DNA from: DASSJT01 sp963715025
GTDB lineage: Bacteria > Actinomycetota > Actinomycetes > Actinomycetales > Dermatophilaceae
DNA: 64,000 bases
Direction of reading: 5' to 3'
Assembly (NCBI GenBank): GCA_963715025.1
Contig: CAVQQQ010000002.1
Span: forward strand, 1,178,001 to 1,242,000
Numbering within the stretch: position 1 is the stretch's first letter; each line of letters starts with the position of its first letter. Below the pieces are notes generated by a model. That model ran no database searches. It was given only the letters and a program-made list of their open reading frames with translations, and was not told the DNA's origin. A program made the translations under genes and the position numbers. This document shows, piece after piece, positions 41,238 to 49,557 of this stretch.

Positions 41238-41989
41238 GCGTCCTGGCGGTTTTCCTCCTGGCCCTCGGCGCGGCCGACCTTGTGCGCGCGGAGTCGCGCG
41301 CGCCCAGGCGCCGTGGCACCGCCGTCGCCTTGGCGGTCGGCGTCGTGGTGCTCGTCCTGGCCGCTGTCCTCGCCGGGCTCGGCGGGCGCGGCGACCTCGC
41401 GCTGCTGGTGCTGGCTGCCCTCGCCCTCGCCTCCTGGGTGCTCCTGTCAGACCTGGCGATGCACGCCGCCCGATCGGGTGCGGCCGCCCTGGGCGGGCTC
41501 GCGCTCGGCATCGGCGCGCTTCTGGCGTTCTCTGGCTACAGCACGACGGCCGGCGGCCCACTCGAGTCCTGGCAGCGGTGGTCCGGCCTGCCAGTCCTGG
41601 TCGACAAGCCGACCGACCGCGTTCTCCTCGTAGCGGGGATCTTCCTGGTCCAGTTCGCCACCGCCAACATCATCGTCCGGCTGGTGCTGGCCAGCGTCGG
41701 CGCGATCAAGCCCCAGGGCCAGCCCCAGGCGTCCGACCGGCTCAAGGGCGGTCGGCTGCTCGGTCCCATGGAGCGGGTCTTCATCGTGGGCCTCGGCCTG
41801 GCGGGCGAGTTCACCGCCGCCGGCATCGTGATCGCCGCGAAGGGCCTGATCCGCTGGCCGGAGCTTCAGGCCCGGTCCCAGGAGTCAGGCGGCGTGGGCA
41901 TCGACGAGATCACCGAGTACTTCCTGGTGGGCAGCTTCGTCAGCTGGCTCGTCGCGCTCGCCTCGCTGACGCTGGGGGCCATCGCCTGA
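41234..41989 (+). CDS. Membrane protein partner of SatD, function unknown
   Basis: The 251-residue protein has about six to seven transmembrane helices. The N-terminal half is Leu/Ala-rich; after a proline/Gln loop (AIKPQGQPQASDRLKGGRLL) a conserved-looking segment GPMERVFIVGLGLAGEFTAAGIVIAAKGLIRWPEL follows. ITEYFLVGSFVSWLVAL then leads into the last helix. The pattern resembles the DUF3307-adjacent membrane proteins that pair with SatD elsewhere, but I cannot name the family with certainty. Start GTG 41234 overlaps the satD stop. Confidence 0.72.
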   Translation: MSVLAVFLLALGAADLVRAESRAPRRRGTAVALAVGVVVLVLAAVLAGLGGRGDLALLVLAALALASWVLLSDLAMHAARSGAAALGGLALGIGALLAFSGYSTTAGGPLESWQRWSGLPVLVDKPTDRVLLVAGIFLVQFATANIIVRLVLASVGAIKPQGQPQASDRLKGGRLLGPMERVFIVGLGLAGEFTAAGIVIAAKGLIRWPELQARSQESGGVGIDEITEYFLVGSFVSWLVALASLTLGAIA

Positions 41990-42033
41990 AGTCGCGGCAC
42001 GGCCCGGCTGACGGCGCTCCCGGATGCGGCTCA

Positions 42034-42073
42034 TCGGAAGACCGCCGCGTTGCAGGTGCCAGGGATCTTCCGA
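42034..42073. terminator. Inverted repeat between convergent satD operon and paa operon
   Basis: TCGGAAGA (42034-42041) pairs with TCTTCCGA (42066-42073), with a GC-rich 24-nt loop. This is the only hairpin in the 97-bp convergent gap. Confidence 0.45.
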
Positions 42074-42086
42074 CGACTGGTGCGGC

Positions 42087-43205
42087 TCAGGCGTCGTAGT
42101 CGAGCCGGACCTCGTCAGTCACAGGGTGCGCCTGGCAGGCCAGCACGATGCCGGCGGCAACCTCCTCGGGTTCCAGGGCGTAGTTGCGGTCCATCCGGAC
42201 CTCGCCCTCGACCAGCCGGGCTCGGCAAGTCCCGCAGACCCCGCCGGTGCACGAGAATGGCGCGTCGGGCCGCACCCTCAGGGTGGCGTCGAGGATGGTC
42301 TCCTCGCGCGAAGGCATCTCGATGCGCGAGGTGCGCCCGTCGAGGTTGACCGTGACGACGGCCTCGGGAGGCGCACTCGTGTCCACCACGACCTTGCGCC
42401 TCGGCTCCTCCTGCGTGACCACGTGGAAGACCTCGTGGTGCACGTGGCGCGGGTCCACCCCGGCTCCGGCCAGCACCTTCTGCGCAGCCTCGACCATCCC
42501 CATGGGGCCGCAGAGGTACCACTCGTCGACGGTGGGAACCGGTGCCAGCGCGGCCAGCAGCCGGGGAAGCCGCTCAGCGTCGATCCGTCCATTGAAGAGC
42601 TCGACGTCATGGGGCTCACGCGACAGCACGTTGACCAGCTGGAACCGGTCGAGGTACCGGTTCTTGAGATCCTCGAGTTCCTCCAGGAACATCACGCTGC
42701 TGGTGCGCTGGTTGCCGAAGAAGAGAGTGGCCCGCGACTGCGGCTCCTCCTCCAGCGCCGTGGTGAGCAGCGACAGCACCGGGGTGATGCCGGACCCCGC
42801 GGCGATCGCCACGTGGTGACGGGGACGCGAGGAGTCGGTGGGGCACACGAACGACCCCAGCGCGGGCATCACCTGGACGGCGTCACCGACCTTCACGTGG
42901 TCGTTGAGCCAGTTCGACATGCGGCCCTCAGGGACCCGCGCCGACGCCACGCGCACCGACCGGGTGGAACGGGCTGCCTTGCGCGACAGGCAGATCGAGT
43001 ACGACTGCCGGACGTCCTCGCCGTCGACCATCGCGCGCAGTGTGAGGTGCTGGCCGGGCTCGAAGCCGAGGAACTCCCCCGCCAGCTCGTCCGGGACCGC
43101 GAACGTGATGGCGACGGCATCGTCGGTCAGCCGCTCGATTCCGGTCACGGCGAGCTCGTGGAACTGGTGCCGGCTGCGGGCCGGCTTCGTCGTCAGCAGC
43201 GACAT
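42087..43205 (-). CDS. paaE: Phenylacetyl-CoA epoxidase reductase subunit PaaE
   Basis: The 372-residue NAD(P)H:ferredoxin-type reductase has an FAD domain (RQSYSICLSRKA), an NAD domain (AAGSGITPVLSLLTTAL and LCGPMGMVEAAQKVL) and a C-terminal plant-type 2Fe-2S domain with cysteines in FSCTGGVCGTCRARL and LACQAHP. It feeds electrons to the di-iron PaaA. Last gene of paaABCDE, it starts in an ATGA overlap with paaD. Confidence 0.95.
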   Translation of the reverse strand: MSLLTTKPARSRHQFHELAVTGIERLTDDAVAITFAVPDELAGEFLGFEPGQHLTLRAMVDGEDVRQSYSICLSRKAARSTRSVRVASARVPEGRMSNWLNDHVKVGDAVQVMPALGSFVCPTDSSRPRHHVAIAAGSGITPVLSLLTTALEEEPQSRATLFFGNQRTSSVMFLEELEDLKNRYLDRFQLVNVLSREPHDVELFNGRIDAERLPRLLAALAPVPTVDEWYLCGPMGMVEAAQKVLAGAGVDPRHVHHEVFHVVTQEEPRRKVVVDTSAPPEAVVTVNLDGRTSRIEMPSREETILDATLRVRPDAPFSCTGGVCGTCRARLVEGEVRMDRNYALEPEEVAAGIVLACQAHPVTDEVRLDYDA

Positions 43206-43744
43206 CAGATCGCCTTGAACTCGTCAAACGGCTCACCGCACGAACGGCATCGCCGCAGCGCCTTGCACGCCGTGGAGCCGAACCTCGACAGCTCCTCGGT
43301 GTCACGACTGCCACACCTCGGGCAGGCCACCTGCCGCGCGGTCAGCGTGACGGCCACCGGGCGGCCACCGTCAGCGGCCGGCCGGGTCCCCGGGGGCGCG
43401 ATCCCGAACTCGCGTAGCCGCTCCCGCCCCCGCGCGCTCATCCAGTCGGTGGTCCACGCCGGGCTCAGCCGGGTCGTGATCCGAACCGAGTAGCCGAACC
43501 GCGTGGCCTCGTGGGCAATCAGCCGCTCGATGGCCTCCATGGCGGGACAGCCGGAGTACGTCGGCGTGATGGTCACGTCCACGTGGCGCGCGCCTTCGTC
43601 GACGGTCACCTCGCGCAGGATGCCCAGGTCGTCGATGCTGATCACCGGAACCTCAGGGTCGGGAACCTGCGAAATCGCCTCGGCGACAGCGGCTCTCCGC
43701 GCAGGCGTTCTCCCCGCAACGGTTCCTTCCCCAGCGGCGGTCAC
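43205..43744 (-). CDS. paaD: Phenylacetate degradation protein PaaD (Fe-S assembly factor)
   Basis: The 179-residue protein has a DUF59/MIP18 domain (PDPEVPVISIDDLGILREV; ITPTYSGCPAMEAI) followed by a C-terminal four-cysteine finger (ACPRCGSRDTEELSRFGSTACK, RRCRSCGEPF). PaaD matures the PaaE iron-sulfur cluster. GTG 43744 overlaps the paaC stop as GTGA; a longer frame adds only antisense-like residues. Confidence 0.93.
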   Translation of the reverse strand: MTAAGEGTVAGRTPARRAAVAEAISQVPDPEVPVISIDDLGILREVTVDEGARHVDVTITPTYSGCPAMEAIERLIAHEATRFGYSVRITTRLSPAWTTDWMSARGRERLREFGIAPPGTRPAADGGRPVAVTLTARQVACPRCGSRDTEELSRFGSTACKALRRCRSCGEPFDEFKAI

Positions 43745-44538
43745 CACGACGCCCCCGGATGAGACCGCGCCAGGTGCTGCATCTCGGCCAGCAGGTATCC
43801 CATCGGCCGCGAGTGGACCCCGCTGCGCCCACCGCGCGACCGCCACCGCGGCGCCTCCGGCCGCGTCAGCGTGGCCGCCTCGAGGACGGATTCCACCCGG
43901 GTCGTCACCGCGTGCGCGAACGTCGACGGCAGGACGCCCGTTCCGGCCTTGGTCGCCGTCTTCGACATGGCGTCGTCATCGAACAGCTCCGCCACGTACG
44001 GCTCGACCCGCACCAGCGCCTCCTGCATGCGGTCGTGCGACTCCGCAGTCCCGTCGCCGAGGCGCACCACCCACTGGGTTGCGTGGTCGCGGTGGTAGTC
44101 CACCTCTTTCAACGCCTTGGCCGCGACGCCGGAGAGCACCGGATCGTCCGAGGCGACCAGCCCGGCATACAGCTCGCACTGGTAGCTGCTGAACCACAGC
44201 AGCCGCGCCATCTCGAACCCGAAGTCGCGCCCTTCCTGCTCGACGAGGTGGACGTTGCGGAACTCCCGCTCGTCACGCCAGTAGGCCAGGTCGTCCTCGC
44301 TGCGCCCGGTGCCGTCGAGCTCGCCGACCCGGGTGAGCAGCGCGCGGGCCTGCCCGAGGAGGTCGAGCCCGATGTTGCCGAGGGCCATGTCCTCCTCGAT
44401 CTGCGGCGCGCGCGCGATCCACTCCCCCAGCCGCTGGGCGTAGATCAGCGCGTCGTCGGCCAGCCCCAGCGCATAGAGGGCGAGGTATGCCGGGTGCCCG
44501 CCGTGCCGGCCGGTGTCGGCGTCGCTCGTGGCCGGCAT
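43741..44538 (-). CDS. paaC: Phenylacetyl-CoA epoxidase structural subunit PaaC
   Basis: The 265-residue ferritin-like subunit pairs with PaaA but lacks catalytic iron in known structures. LALYALGLADDALIYAQRLGEWIARAPQIEEDMALGNIGLDLLGQARALL is the typical helix bundle start, and KEVDYHRDHATQWVVRLGDGTAESH is conserved. The start ATG 44538 shares a base with the paaB stop (TGATG). Confidence 0.94.
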   Translation of the reverse strand: MPATSDADTGRHGGHPAYLALYALGLADDALIYAQRLGEWIARAPQIEEDMALGNIGLDLLGQARALLTRVGELDGTGRSEDDLAYWRDEREFRNVHLVEQEGRDFGFEMARLLWFSSYQCELYAGLVASDDPVLSGVAAKALKEVDYHRDHATQWVVRLGDGTAESHDRMQEALVRVEPYVAELFDDDAMSKTATKAGTGVLPSTFAHAVTTRVESVLEAATLTRPEAPRWRSRGGRSGVHSRPMGYLLAEMQHLARSHPGASW

Positions 44539-44825
44539 CACAGGTACTCCACATCCTCAGGGACGTTGTAGAACGTCGGGTGGCGGTAGACCTTGTCGCC
44601 GGCAGGGTCGAAGAAGGAGTCGCGCTCGTCAGGCGAGGATGCGGTGATGTCGGATGCGCGCACCACCCAGATCGAGACGCCCTCCTGGCGCCGGGTGTAG
44701 AGGTCGCGTGCGTTGCGCAGCGCCATCACGGCGTCGGGTGCGTGCAGCGAGCCGGAGTGCACGTGCGACAGCCCGCGCTTGGGCCGCACGAACACCTCCC
44801 AGAGGGGCCAGTTGTCGGCGCTCAT
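44538..44825 (-). CDS. paaB: Phenylacetyl-CoA epoxidase subunit PaaB
   Basis: The 95-residue small subunit begins MSADNWPLWEVFVRPKRGLS and continues HVHSGSLHAPDAVMALRNARDLYTRR, matching PaaB throughout. It links PaaAC heterodimers. It overlaps paaA by ATGA and paaC by one base. Confidence 0.95.
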   Translation of the reverse strand: MSADNWPLWEVFVRPKRGLSHVHSGSLHAPDAVMALRNARDLYTRRQEGVSIWVVRASDITASSPDERDSFFDPAGDKVYRHPTFYNVPEDVEYL

Positions 44826-45820
44826 GCGGCACTCCCCTGGCGTTCGCGCTCGGCCTGCTTCCCGGCATATGCCACCGCCGCCTCGCGAACCCACGCACCG
44901 TCCTCGTGGGCCTTCACCCGGTGGGCTATGCGCTCGGCGTTGCACGGGCCGTCGCCCTTGAGGACGCGCCGGAACTCGTCCCAGTCGATGGCGCCGAAGT
45001 CCCAGTGGCCGCGCTCGTCGTTCCAGCGCAGGTCGGGATCGGGCAGGGTCAGGCCGAGCTTCTGTGCCTGCGGGACGGTCATGTCGACGAACTTCTGCCG
45101 CAGGTCGTCGTTGCTGAAGCGCTTGATGCCCCAGGCCATGGACTGCTCGGTGTGGCCGCCTTTGGCGGCCTCGCCGGAGTCGGGTGGGCCGAACATCATG
45201 AGCGCCGGCCACCACCAGCGGTTGGCGGCGTCCTGGGCCATCTCGCGCTGCTTCTCGGTGCCTCGGGCCAGGACCCAGAGGATCTCGAAGCCCTGCCGCT
45301 GGTGGAACGACTCCTCCTTGCAGACCCGGATCATCGCCCGGGCGTAGGGGCCGTAGGAGCAGCGGCAGAGCGGCACCTGGTTCATGATCGCGGCGCCGTC
45401 GACCAGCCAGCCGATCGCGCCAGCGTCGGCCCAGGTGAGCGTGGGGTAGTTGAAGATCGAGGAATACTTCTGCGTGCCGTTGTGGAGCCGGTCGAGCAGC
45501 TCGGCGCGGTCGACGCCCAGGGTCTCGGCGGCGGAGTACAGGTAGAGCCCGTGCCCGGCCTCGTCCTGCACCTTGGCCATCAGGATGGCCTTGCGCCGGA
45601 GGGAGGGCGCACGGGTGATCCAGTTGCCCTCGGGCTGCATCCCGATCACCTCCGAATGGGCGTGCTGGGCGATCTGGCGGATCAGCGTCTGGCGGTAGGC
45701 CTCCGGCATCTCGTCGCGCGGCTCGATGCGCAGGTCGGCCTCCAGGAGGTCGTCGAACAGGCCCGAGTCAGCGGCGTTGAGCGGCTCGTCGACGGGCGGG
45801 CCGAAGTCATTGCCATACAT
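44822..45820 (-). CDS. paaA: Phenylacetyl-CoA epoxidase catalytic subunit PaaA
   Basis: The 332-residue di-iron subunit epoxidises phenylacetyl-CoA. Iron ligands are visible in HAHSEVIG, AKVQDEAGHGLYLYSAAE and CKEESFHQRQGFE. NWITRAPSLRRKAILM and GPPDSGEAAKGGHTEQSM are also typical. It is the first gene of paaABCDE. ATG 45820 is preceded by CATACT and 7 nt, giving a leaderless start, with an operator-like repeat just upstream. PaaK, paaG, paaZ and other pathway genes are not in the window. Confidence 0.96.
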   Translation of the reverse strand: MYGNDFGPPVDEPLNAADSGLFDDLLEADLRIEPRDEMPEAYRQTLIRQIAQHAHSEVIGMQPEGNWITRAPSLRRKAILMAKVQDEAGHGLYLYSAAETLGVDRAELLDRLHNGTQKYSSIFNYPTLTWADAGAIGWLVDGAAIMNQVPLCRCSYGPYARAMIRVCKEESFHQRQGFEILWVLARGTEKQREMAQDAANRWWWPALMMFGPPDSGEAAKGGHTEQSMAWGIKRFSNDDLRQKFVDMTVPQAQKLGLTLPDPDLRWNDERGHWDFGAIDWDEFRRVLKGDGPCNAERIAHRVKAHEDGAWVREAAVAYAGKQAERERQGSAA

Positions 45821-45836
45821 GGAGTCCAGTATGCCC

Positions 45837-45855
45837 GCGTGTTACATCGACACGC
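45837..45855 (-). promoter_or_regulatory. Operator candidate of the paa operon
   Basis: GCGTGT (45837-45842) and ACACGC (45850-45855) form a perfect inverted repeat with a 7-nt spacer. It sits directly upstream of the CATACT -10 (45828-45833), where a bound protein would block RNA polymerase. A PaaR/PaaX-type regulator responding to phenylacetyl-CoA is the natural candidate, but none is encoded here. Confidence 0.55.
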
Positions 45856-45944
45856 AAAAGTGCTGATCCAGTGTCACATGACTCGGCGGAGACTCGAGCG
45901 CCTCGCCGCGGCGGGGCGCCGCGGGCGGGTGGGAGTATGGCCGG

Positions 45945-46562
45945 GTGACCGCGCCCACCGGCCCCCACGAGCCGCATGCACAGCACCACCACCACGGCGA
46001 GGGCAGCAGCCGCGGGCCGTTGGCCGACGCCAGCGTGCGGCTCGCGCGGGAGAGCGATGCGCCGGCCGTGGGGCTGGTCCAGGCGGCGGTGTGGCAGGAG
46101 GCGTATGCCGGTCTGCTGGGTCCGGAGGTCGTCGCCGCCTTCCAGCCCCAGGAGTTCGCCCGGGTTTGGCGGGAGTCCCTGGCGCGGCCGCCGGCCGGTG
46201 TCTACCGGCTGCTCGTGGCGTGTGCCGGAGAGCAAGTGGTGGGATTTGCCGCGATCGGCCCGACCCAGGACCCCGACGGAGGACAGGCGACCGGCGAGGT
46301 GCTGGCGCTCGGCGTGCACCCCGAGGTGCGGCGTCAGGGCCATGGCTCGCGGCTGCTGAACGCCTGTATCGACACGCTGCGCGGCGCTGGGGCCGATTCG
46401 GTGCATGCGTGGATCCTGCTGGAGGACTCCTCCAGCCGGGTGTTCCTCGAGGCCGCGGGGCTGCAGCCCGACGGCGCATTCCGCGATCGGGTCGTCGCCC
46501 CCGAGGGCGGTACGGCACGCGAAGTCCGGCTGAGGGCCCAGCTGGCTGCCGACACCGCATGA
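45945..46562 (+). CDS. GNAT family N-acetyltransferase with His-rich N-terminus
   Basis: The 205-residue protein has a GNAT domain (VRLARESDAPAVGLVQAAVW; LALGVHPEVRRQGHGSRLLNACI; ILLEDSSSRVFLEAAGL). The first 20 residues contain HEPHAQHHHHGEG, an unusual histidine cluster that could bind metal. GTG 45945 is the start. The stop overlaps the azlC ATG (ATGA), so it is coupled to a branched-chain amino-acid exporter. Confidence 0.82.
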   Translation: MTAPTGPHEPHAQHHHHGEGSSRGPLADASVRLARESDAPAVGLVQAAVWQEAYAGLLGPEVVAAFQPQEFARVWRESLARPPAGVYRLLVACAGEQVVGFAAIGPTQDPDGGQATGEVLALGVHPEVRRQGHGSRLLNACIDTLRGAGADSVHAWILLEDSSSRVFLEAAGLQPDGAFRDRVVAPEGGTAREVRLRAQLAADTA

Positions 46563-47347
46563 CTCCTGGTGACCGGGCGGTGCTTCGCCAGGCCCTCTCG
46601 GTTGGCGTCGCGACTGGTGCGTACGGCGTGAGCTTCGGAGCCCTGTCGGTGGCGGCCGGGCTGGACGTGCTCCAGACCCAGGCCCTGTCGCTGCTGATGT
46701 TCACGGGCGGGTCCCAGTTCGCCTTCGTGGGGATCGTGGCGGGCGGTCTCTCGGGCGCACCAGCCGCGATCGCGACGGCCTCGCTGCTCGGGGTGCGCAA
46801 CGGGCTGTACGCCCTCCAGGTCTCGCGCGTGCTCGACGTGCGGGGACCTCGCCGCCTGGCCGCGGCCCAACTCACTATCGACGAGTCCACTGCCGTCGCC
46901 GTTGCCCAGTCCCGGACCCGTGCTGCACGGCTGGGCTTCTGGGCGACGGGAACCGCTGTCTTCGTGCTCTGGAATGCCACCACTCTTGCTGGCGCCTTGA
47001 TCGGAGATGCCCTCGGAGACCCGCGCACCTACGGCCTCGACGCGGCCGCGGCGGCGGCGTTCTGCGCGCTGCTCTGGCCGCGCCTGAAGTCGCGGGACAC
47101 GGTCGCGGTCGCCGCCACGGCGGGTGTGGTGGCCATCTCGCTGGTGCCCCGGGCGCCTGCCGGGGTGCCGGTGCTCGCGGCGGCGGTTGCGGCGCTGTTG
47201 GCGGGCGTCCTGCCGGGGGCACACCACGACCCGCGGCCGCCCCACCACTTCGAAGACGAGCCGGAGGGGACCGAGCCGGACGGGACGGAGCCGGACGGGA
47301 CGGAGTCGGAAGAGGCCCGCCCGCCGGAGCCGGGGACCGCGTCATGA
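46559..47347 (+). CDS. azlC: Branched-chain amino acid exporter large subunit AzlC
   Basis: The 262-residue membrane protein of the AzlC/YgaZ family has GAYGVSFGALSVAAGLDVLQTQALSLLMFTGGSQFAFVGI and LLGVRNGLYALQVSRVL as signatures. About seven helices are followed by an unusual acidic C-terminal tail with a 15-bp tandem repeat (EPDGT units, about 47270-47315). With AzlD it exports valine, leucine or related compounds. It overlaps both neighbours by ATGA. Confidence 0.9.
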   Translation: MTPGDRAVLRQALSVGVATGAYGVSFGALSVAAGLDVLQTQALSLLMFTGGSQFAFVGIVAGGLSGAPAAIATASLLGVRNGLYALQVSRVLDVRGPRRLAAAQLTIDESTAVAVAQSRTRAARLGFWATGTAVFVLWNATTLAGALIGDALGDPRTYGLDAAAAAAFCALLWPRLKSRDTVAVAATAGVVAISLVPRAPAGVPVLAAAVAALLAGVLPGAHHDPRPPHHFEDEPEGTEPDGTEPDGTESEEARPPEPGTAS

Positions 47348-47658
47348 GCATGTGGTCGGCGGTGCTCGTGGCCTGTGCCTGTGCGTACGGGCTCAAGCTC
47401 CTGGGGTACTTCGTGCCGGGCCGGTGGATCAGCGGGGACCGGATCAGTCGGGTGACCTCGGCGCTGCCGGTCGCCCTTCTGGCGGCTCTGGTCGGCGTGC
47501 AGACGTTCGGGACCACCACGGGTCACCTCGTGGTTGACGCCCGGGCGGCCGCAGTCGCCGTGGCTGTGGTCGCACTCGTGCTTCGGGCCCCCTTCATCGT
47601 GGTGGTGGCCCTGGCCGCCAGTGTCGCGGCTGCCCTGCGATGGGCAGGAGTCGGATGA
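47344..47658 (+). CDS. azlD: Branched-chain amino acid exporter small subunit AzlD
   Basis: The 104-residue protein has four predicted helices, with KLLGYFVPGRWISGDRISRVTSALPVALLAALVGVQTF typical of AzlD. The last helix is Val/Ala-rich. The start overlaps azlC and the stop overlaps the next gene (ATGA), forming a four-gene coupled unit. Confidence 0.9.
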   Translation: MSMWSAVLVACACAYGLKLLGYFVPGRWISGDRISRVTSALPVALLAALVGVQTFGTTTGHLVVDARAAAVAVAVVALVLRAPFIVVVALAASVAAALRWAGVG

Positions 47659-48908
47659 GGGCAGAGGCTCGAGATGCTCGGCCGGTTGCAGACCGGGCCT
47701 GGCTCCGCACGGGCGAAGCGGGCCGCGTGGTCGGCCTGGACGTGGCCAGGTGCCTCGCCCTGCTCGGCATGATGGCCACCCATCTTCTGGTTCCCGTGAT
47801 GCCCGACGGCCGCCTCGCTTGGCCGCAGGCCCTCGCCGGGGGCCGTGCGTCCGCGCTGTTCGCGCTGCTGGCAGGCGCGGCGCTGGGGCTCGTGACCGGC
47901 GGCGTGCGTCCCCACCAGGGGCGGCGCTGGCAGGGCGATGCCGCCGGTCTGCTGGCCCGGGCGGTGGCCATCGCGGCCCTGGGCCTGGTCCTGGGCAGCC
48001 TCCACACCAGGGTGGCCGTCATCCTCACGTACTACGGGCTCCTCTTCGCCATGGCGCTGCCGTTCGCACACCTGAGGCCGCGCTCCCTCTTCCTCTGGGC
48101 AGGTGCCTGGGGGGTCGCGGCTCCCTTGCTGAGCCAGCTGATGCGGTCCAGCATTGCCCCGACCGGGGCTGCGGTGCCGACGCTGCCCTCCCTGGCCCAC
48201 CCGGCAACGCTCGCCCTCGACGTGCTGCTGACCGGCTACTACCCCGCCCTCACCTGGCTCCCCTACGTCTTGACTGGCCTCGCCGTGAGCCGTCTCGACC
48301 TTCGCCGACCGGACGTCCTGGGTCGGCTGGCCGTCGCCGGAGCTGCGCTCGCCGTCGTGGCGTGGGGGCTCTCCCGGACCATCACGTCATCGGGCTCGGT
48401 GCGGGACGCCCTCACCTCCACGTGGCCCGGGCCGGAGGTGTCGTGGGTGCAGCTCGATCAGCTGCTGGCACACGGCCTGCACGGCACCACTCCGACGGGC
48501 TCGTGGTGGTGGCTGGCCGTCGTGGCGCCGCACTCCGGGACCACCCTCGACCTGGCGCAGACCACGGGCTCTGCCCTCGCCGTCGTGGGAATCTGCTGTC
48601 TCCTGACCCGATTTGGGCCACGCGCTTGGGCAGTTGCCTTCGGGGCCGGCGCGATGACCCTCTCGCTCTACACGGTCCACGTCGTGATGCTCACCCCGTG
48701 GGCCTGGCCGGACGAGGCACCCCAGCGCTACTCGACCCAGGTCGCGGTGGTCGTGGCCCTCGGTGCAGCATTCGCGCTCGCCCACCTGCGCGGTCCGCTG
48801 GAGAGTCTTGTCCGCGCGGTCTCGCAGCTCGCGGTCCGGCTGGTGCCGCCGGACCAGCCGCCGGACAGTGCTGTCACGTCCCCTGGGTCGGACGCGACCG
48901 GGGCGTGA
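47655..48908 (+). CDS. Polytopic membrane protein, DUF1624/DUF418-like acyltransferase fold
   Basis: The 417-residue protein has ten or more helices. The N-terminal RVVGLDVARCLALLGMMATHLLVPV is the conserved R-x-x-x-x-D-x-x-R-x-x-A-x-x-G-M segment of the heparan-alpha-glucosaminide acetyltransferase/DUF1624-DUF418 group; FALLAGAALGL and MTLSLYTVHVVMLTPW are also typical. Substrate and reaction are unknown; acyl transfer to a cell-envelope molecule is a guess. ATG 47655 overlaps the azlD stop. Confidence 0.78.
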   Translation: MRAEARDARPVADRAWLRTGEAGRVVGLDVARCLALLGMMATHLLVPVMPDGRLAWPQALAGGRASALFALLAGAALGLVTGGVRPHQGRRWQGDAAGLLARAVAIAALGLVLGSLHTRVAVILTYYGLLFAMALPFAHLRPRSLFLWAGAWGVAAPLLSQLMRSSIAPTGAAVPTLPSLAHPATLALDVLLTGYYPALTWLPYVLTGLAVSRLDLRRPDVLGRLAVAGAALAVVAWGLSRTITSSGSVRDALTSTWPGPEVSWVQLDQLLAHGLHGTTPTGSWWWLAVVAPHSGTTLDLAQTTGSALAVVGICCLLTRFGPRAWAVAFGAGAMTLSLYTVHVVMLTPWAWPDEAPQRYSTQVAVVVALGAAFALAHLRGPLESLVRAVSQLAVRLVPPDQPPDSAVTSPGSDATGA

Positions 48909-49071
48909 AGGCGGCGTCGCCGGCATACCCGCAAGATGCCGCCTGGAGCGCGGCGAAAGCGTCCTTCCAGGTGAAATAGGCGTAGGGCTGCGCGATCACG
49001 GTGTTGCGAACGTCCAAGCTCACGGCGGCGAGCAGCCCTCCGGCCATGACCCAGCCCAGAAACCTGTGCAT
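48874..49071 (-). CDS. Small membrane protein, hypothetical
   Basis: The 65-residue frame begins MHRFLGWVMAGGLLAAVSLD, a plausible signal or anchor helix. It is followed by NTVIAQPYAYFTWKDAFAAL, whose Tyr/Phe/Trp content is unlike the Arg/Pro/Ala-rich shadow frames around. It overlaps the end of the plus-strand gene by 35 nt and has no clear SD. I do not recognise a family. Confidence 0.4.
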   Translation of the reverse strand: MHRFLGWVMAGGLLAAVSLDVRNTVIAQPYAYFTWKDAFAALQAASCGYAGDAAFTPRSRPTQGT

Positions 49072-49096
49072 TTCGGTGTAGACCCCTCACAGCAGT

Positions 49097-49136
49097 GTGC
49101 CCAGACCCTAGTGGACCGACGCGCTGGGTCGGGCAC
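49097..49136. terminator. Inverted repeat between small ORF and membrane-protein gene
   Basis: GTGCCC and GACCC (49097-49108, one unpaired A) pair with GGGTC-GGGCAC (49126-49136). It lies downstream of the minus-strand gene ending at 49174, which it could terminate. Confidence 0.45.
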
Positions 49137-49173
49137 GGGGAGGAATTGCCGTCGGATGACGGGTCTTGGACAC

Positions 49174-49557
49174 CTACTGTTGGGCCTCGCGGCGCGCGCT
49201 GCGCCAAGCACGCACGGCCGCGCGGTAGTGTCGCTGCTCCCCCACCCGATCCCCTGACTGGCGGCAGGTCTCGGCGCCGGTCAGCTCGGCGCGCCACACC
49301 GCCTCCACGTCGGCAGACTCGCCGCCGGTGGGGTGTGCAGCGTTGGCCTGGGCAACCATCCGCTGCCCGTCGCGAGCCATGCGTACGAGGGGAACCATGG
49401 CGGCGACGGCGACGAGCGGGACGAGGATGACGCCGATGCCCAGCAGCACGGGCGCCGGACGGCCGTCGCGGATCAGCTCGACCCCGCGCCAGCCGATGGT
49501 CGCCGAGTAGAACACCAGGACGACCAACAGGACCAGCGCGGTGGCCTTCTCGCGCAC
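49174..49557 (-). CDS. Conserved membrane protein with cytoplasmic helical tail
   Basis: The 127-residue protein has two N-terminal helices (MREKATALVLLVVLVFYSAT and VLLGIGVILVPLVAVAAMVPLV). A soluble tail (DVEAVWRAELTGAETCRQSGDRVGEQRHYRAAVRAWR) follows, with a pattern like one TPR hairpin. GTG 49557 follows the dapB TAG with no intervening base, so it is cotranscribed with dapB. Function is unknown; homologues next to dapB are common in Actinobacteria. Confidence 0.75.
   Translation of the reverse strand: MREKATALVLLVVLVFYSATIGWRGVELIRDGRPAPVLLGIGVILVPLVAVAAMVPLVRMARDGQRMVAQANAAHPTGGESADVEAVWRAELTGAETCRQSGDRVGEQRHYRAAVRAWRSARREAQQ

Noticed and set aside
44654..46558. N-terminal two thirds of an 897-residue plus-strand frame ending in azlC
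   Set aside because: Only the part from 46559 is AzlC; the upstream part is antisense to paaA/paaB and out of frame with the GNAT gene.
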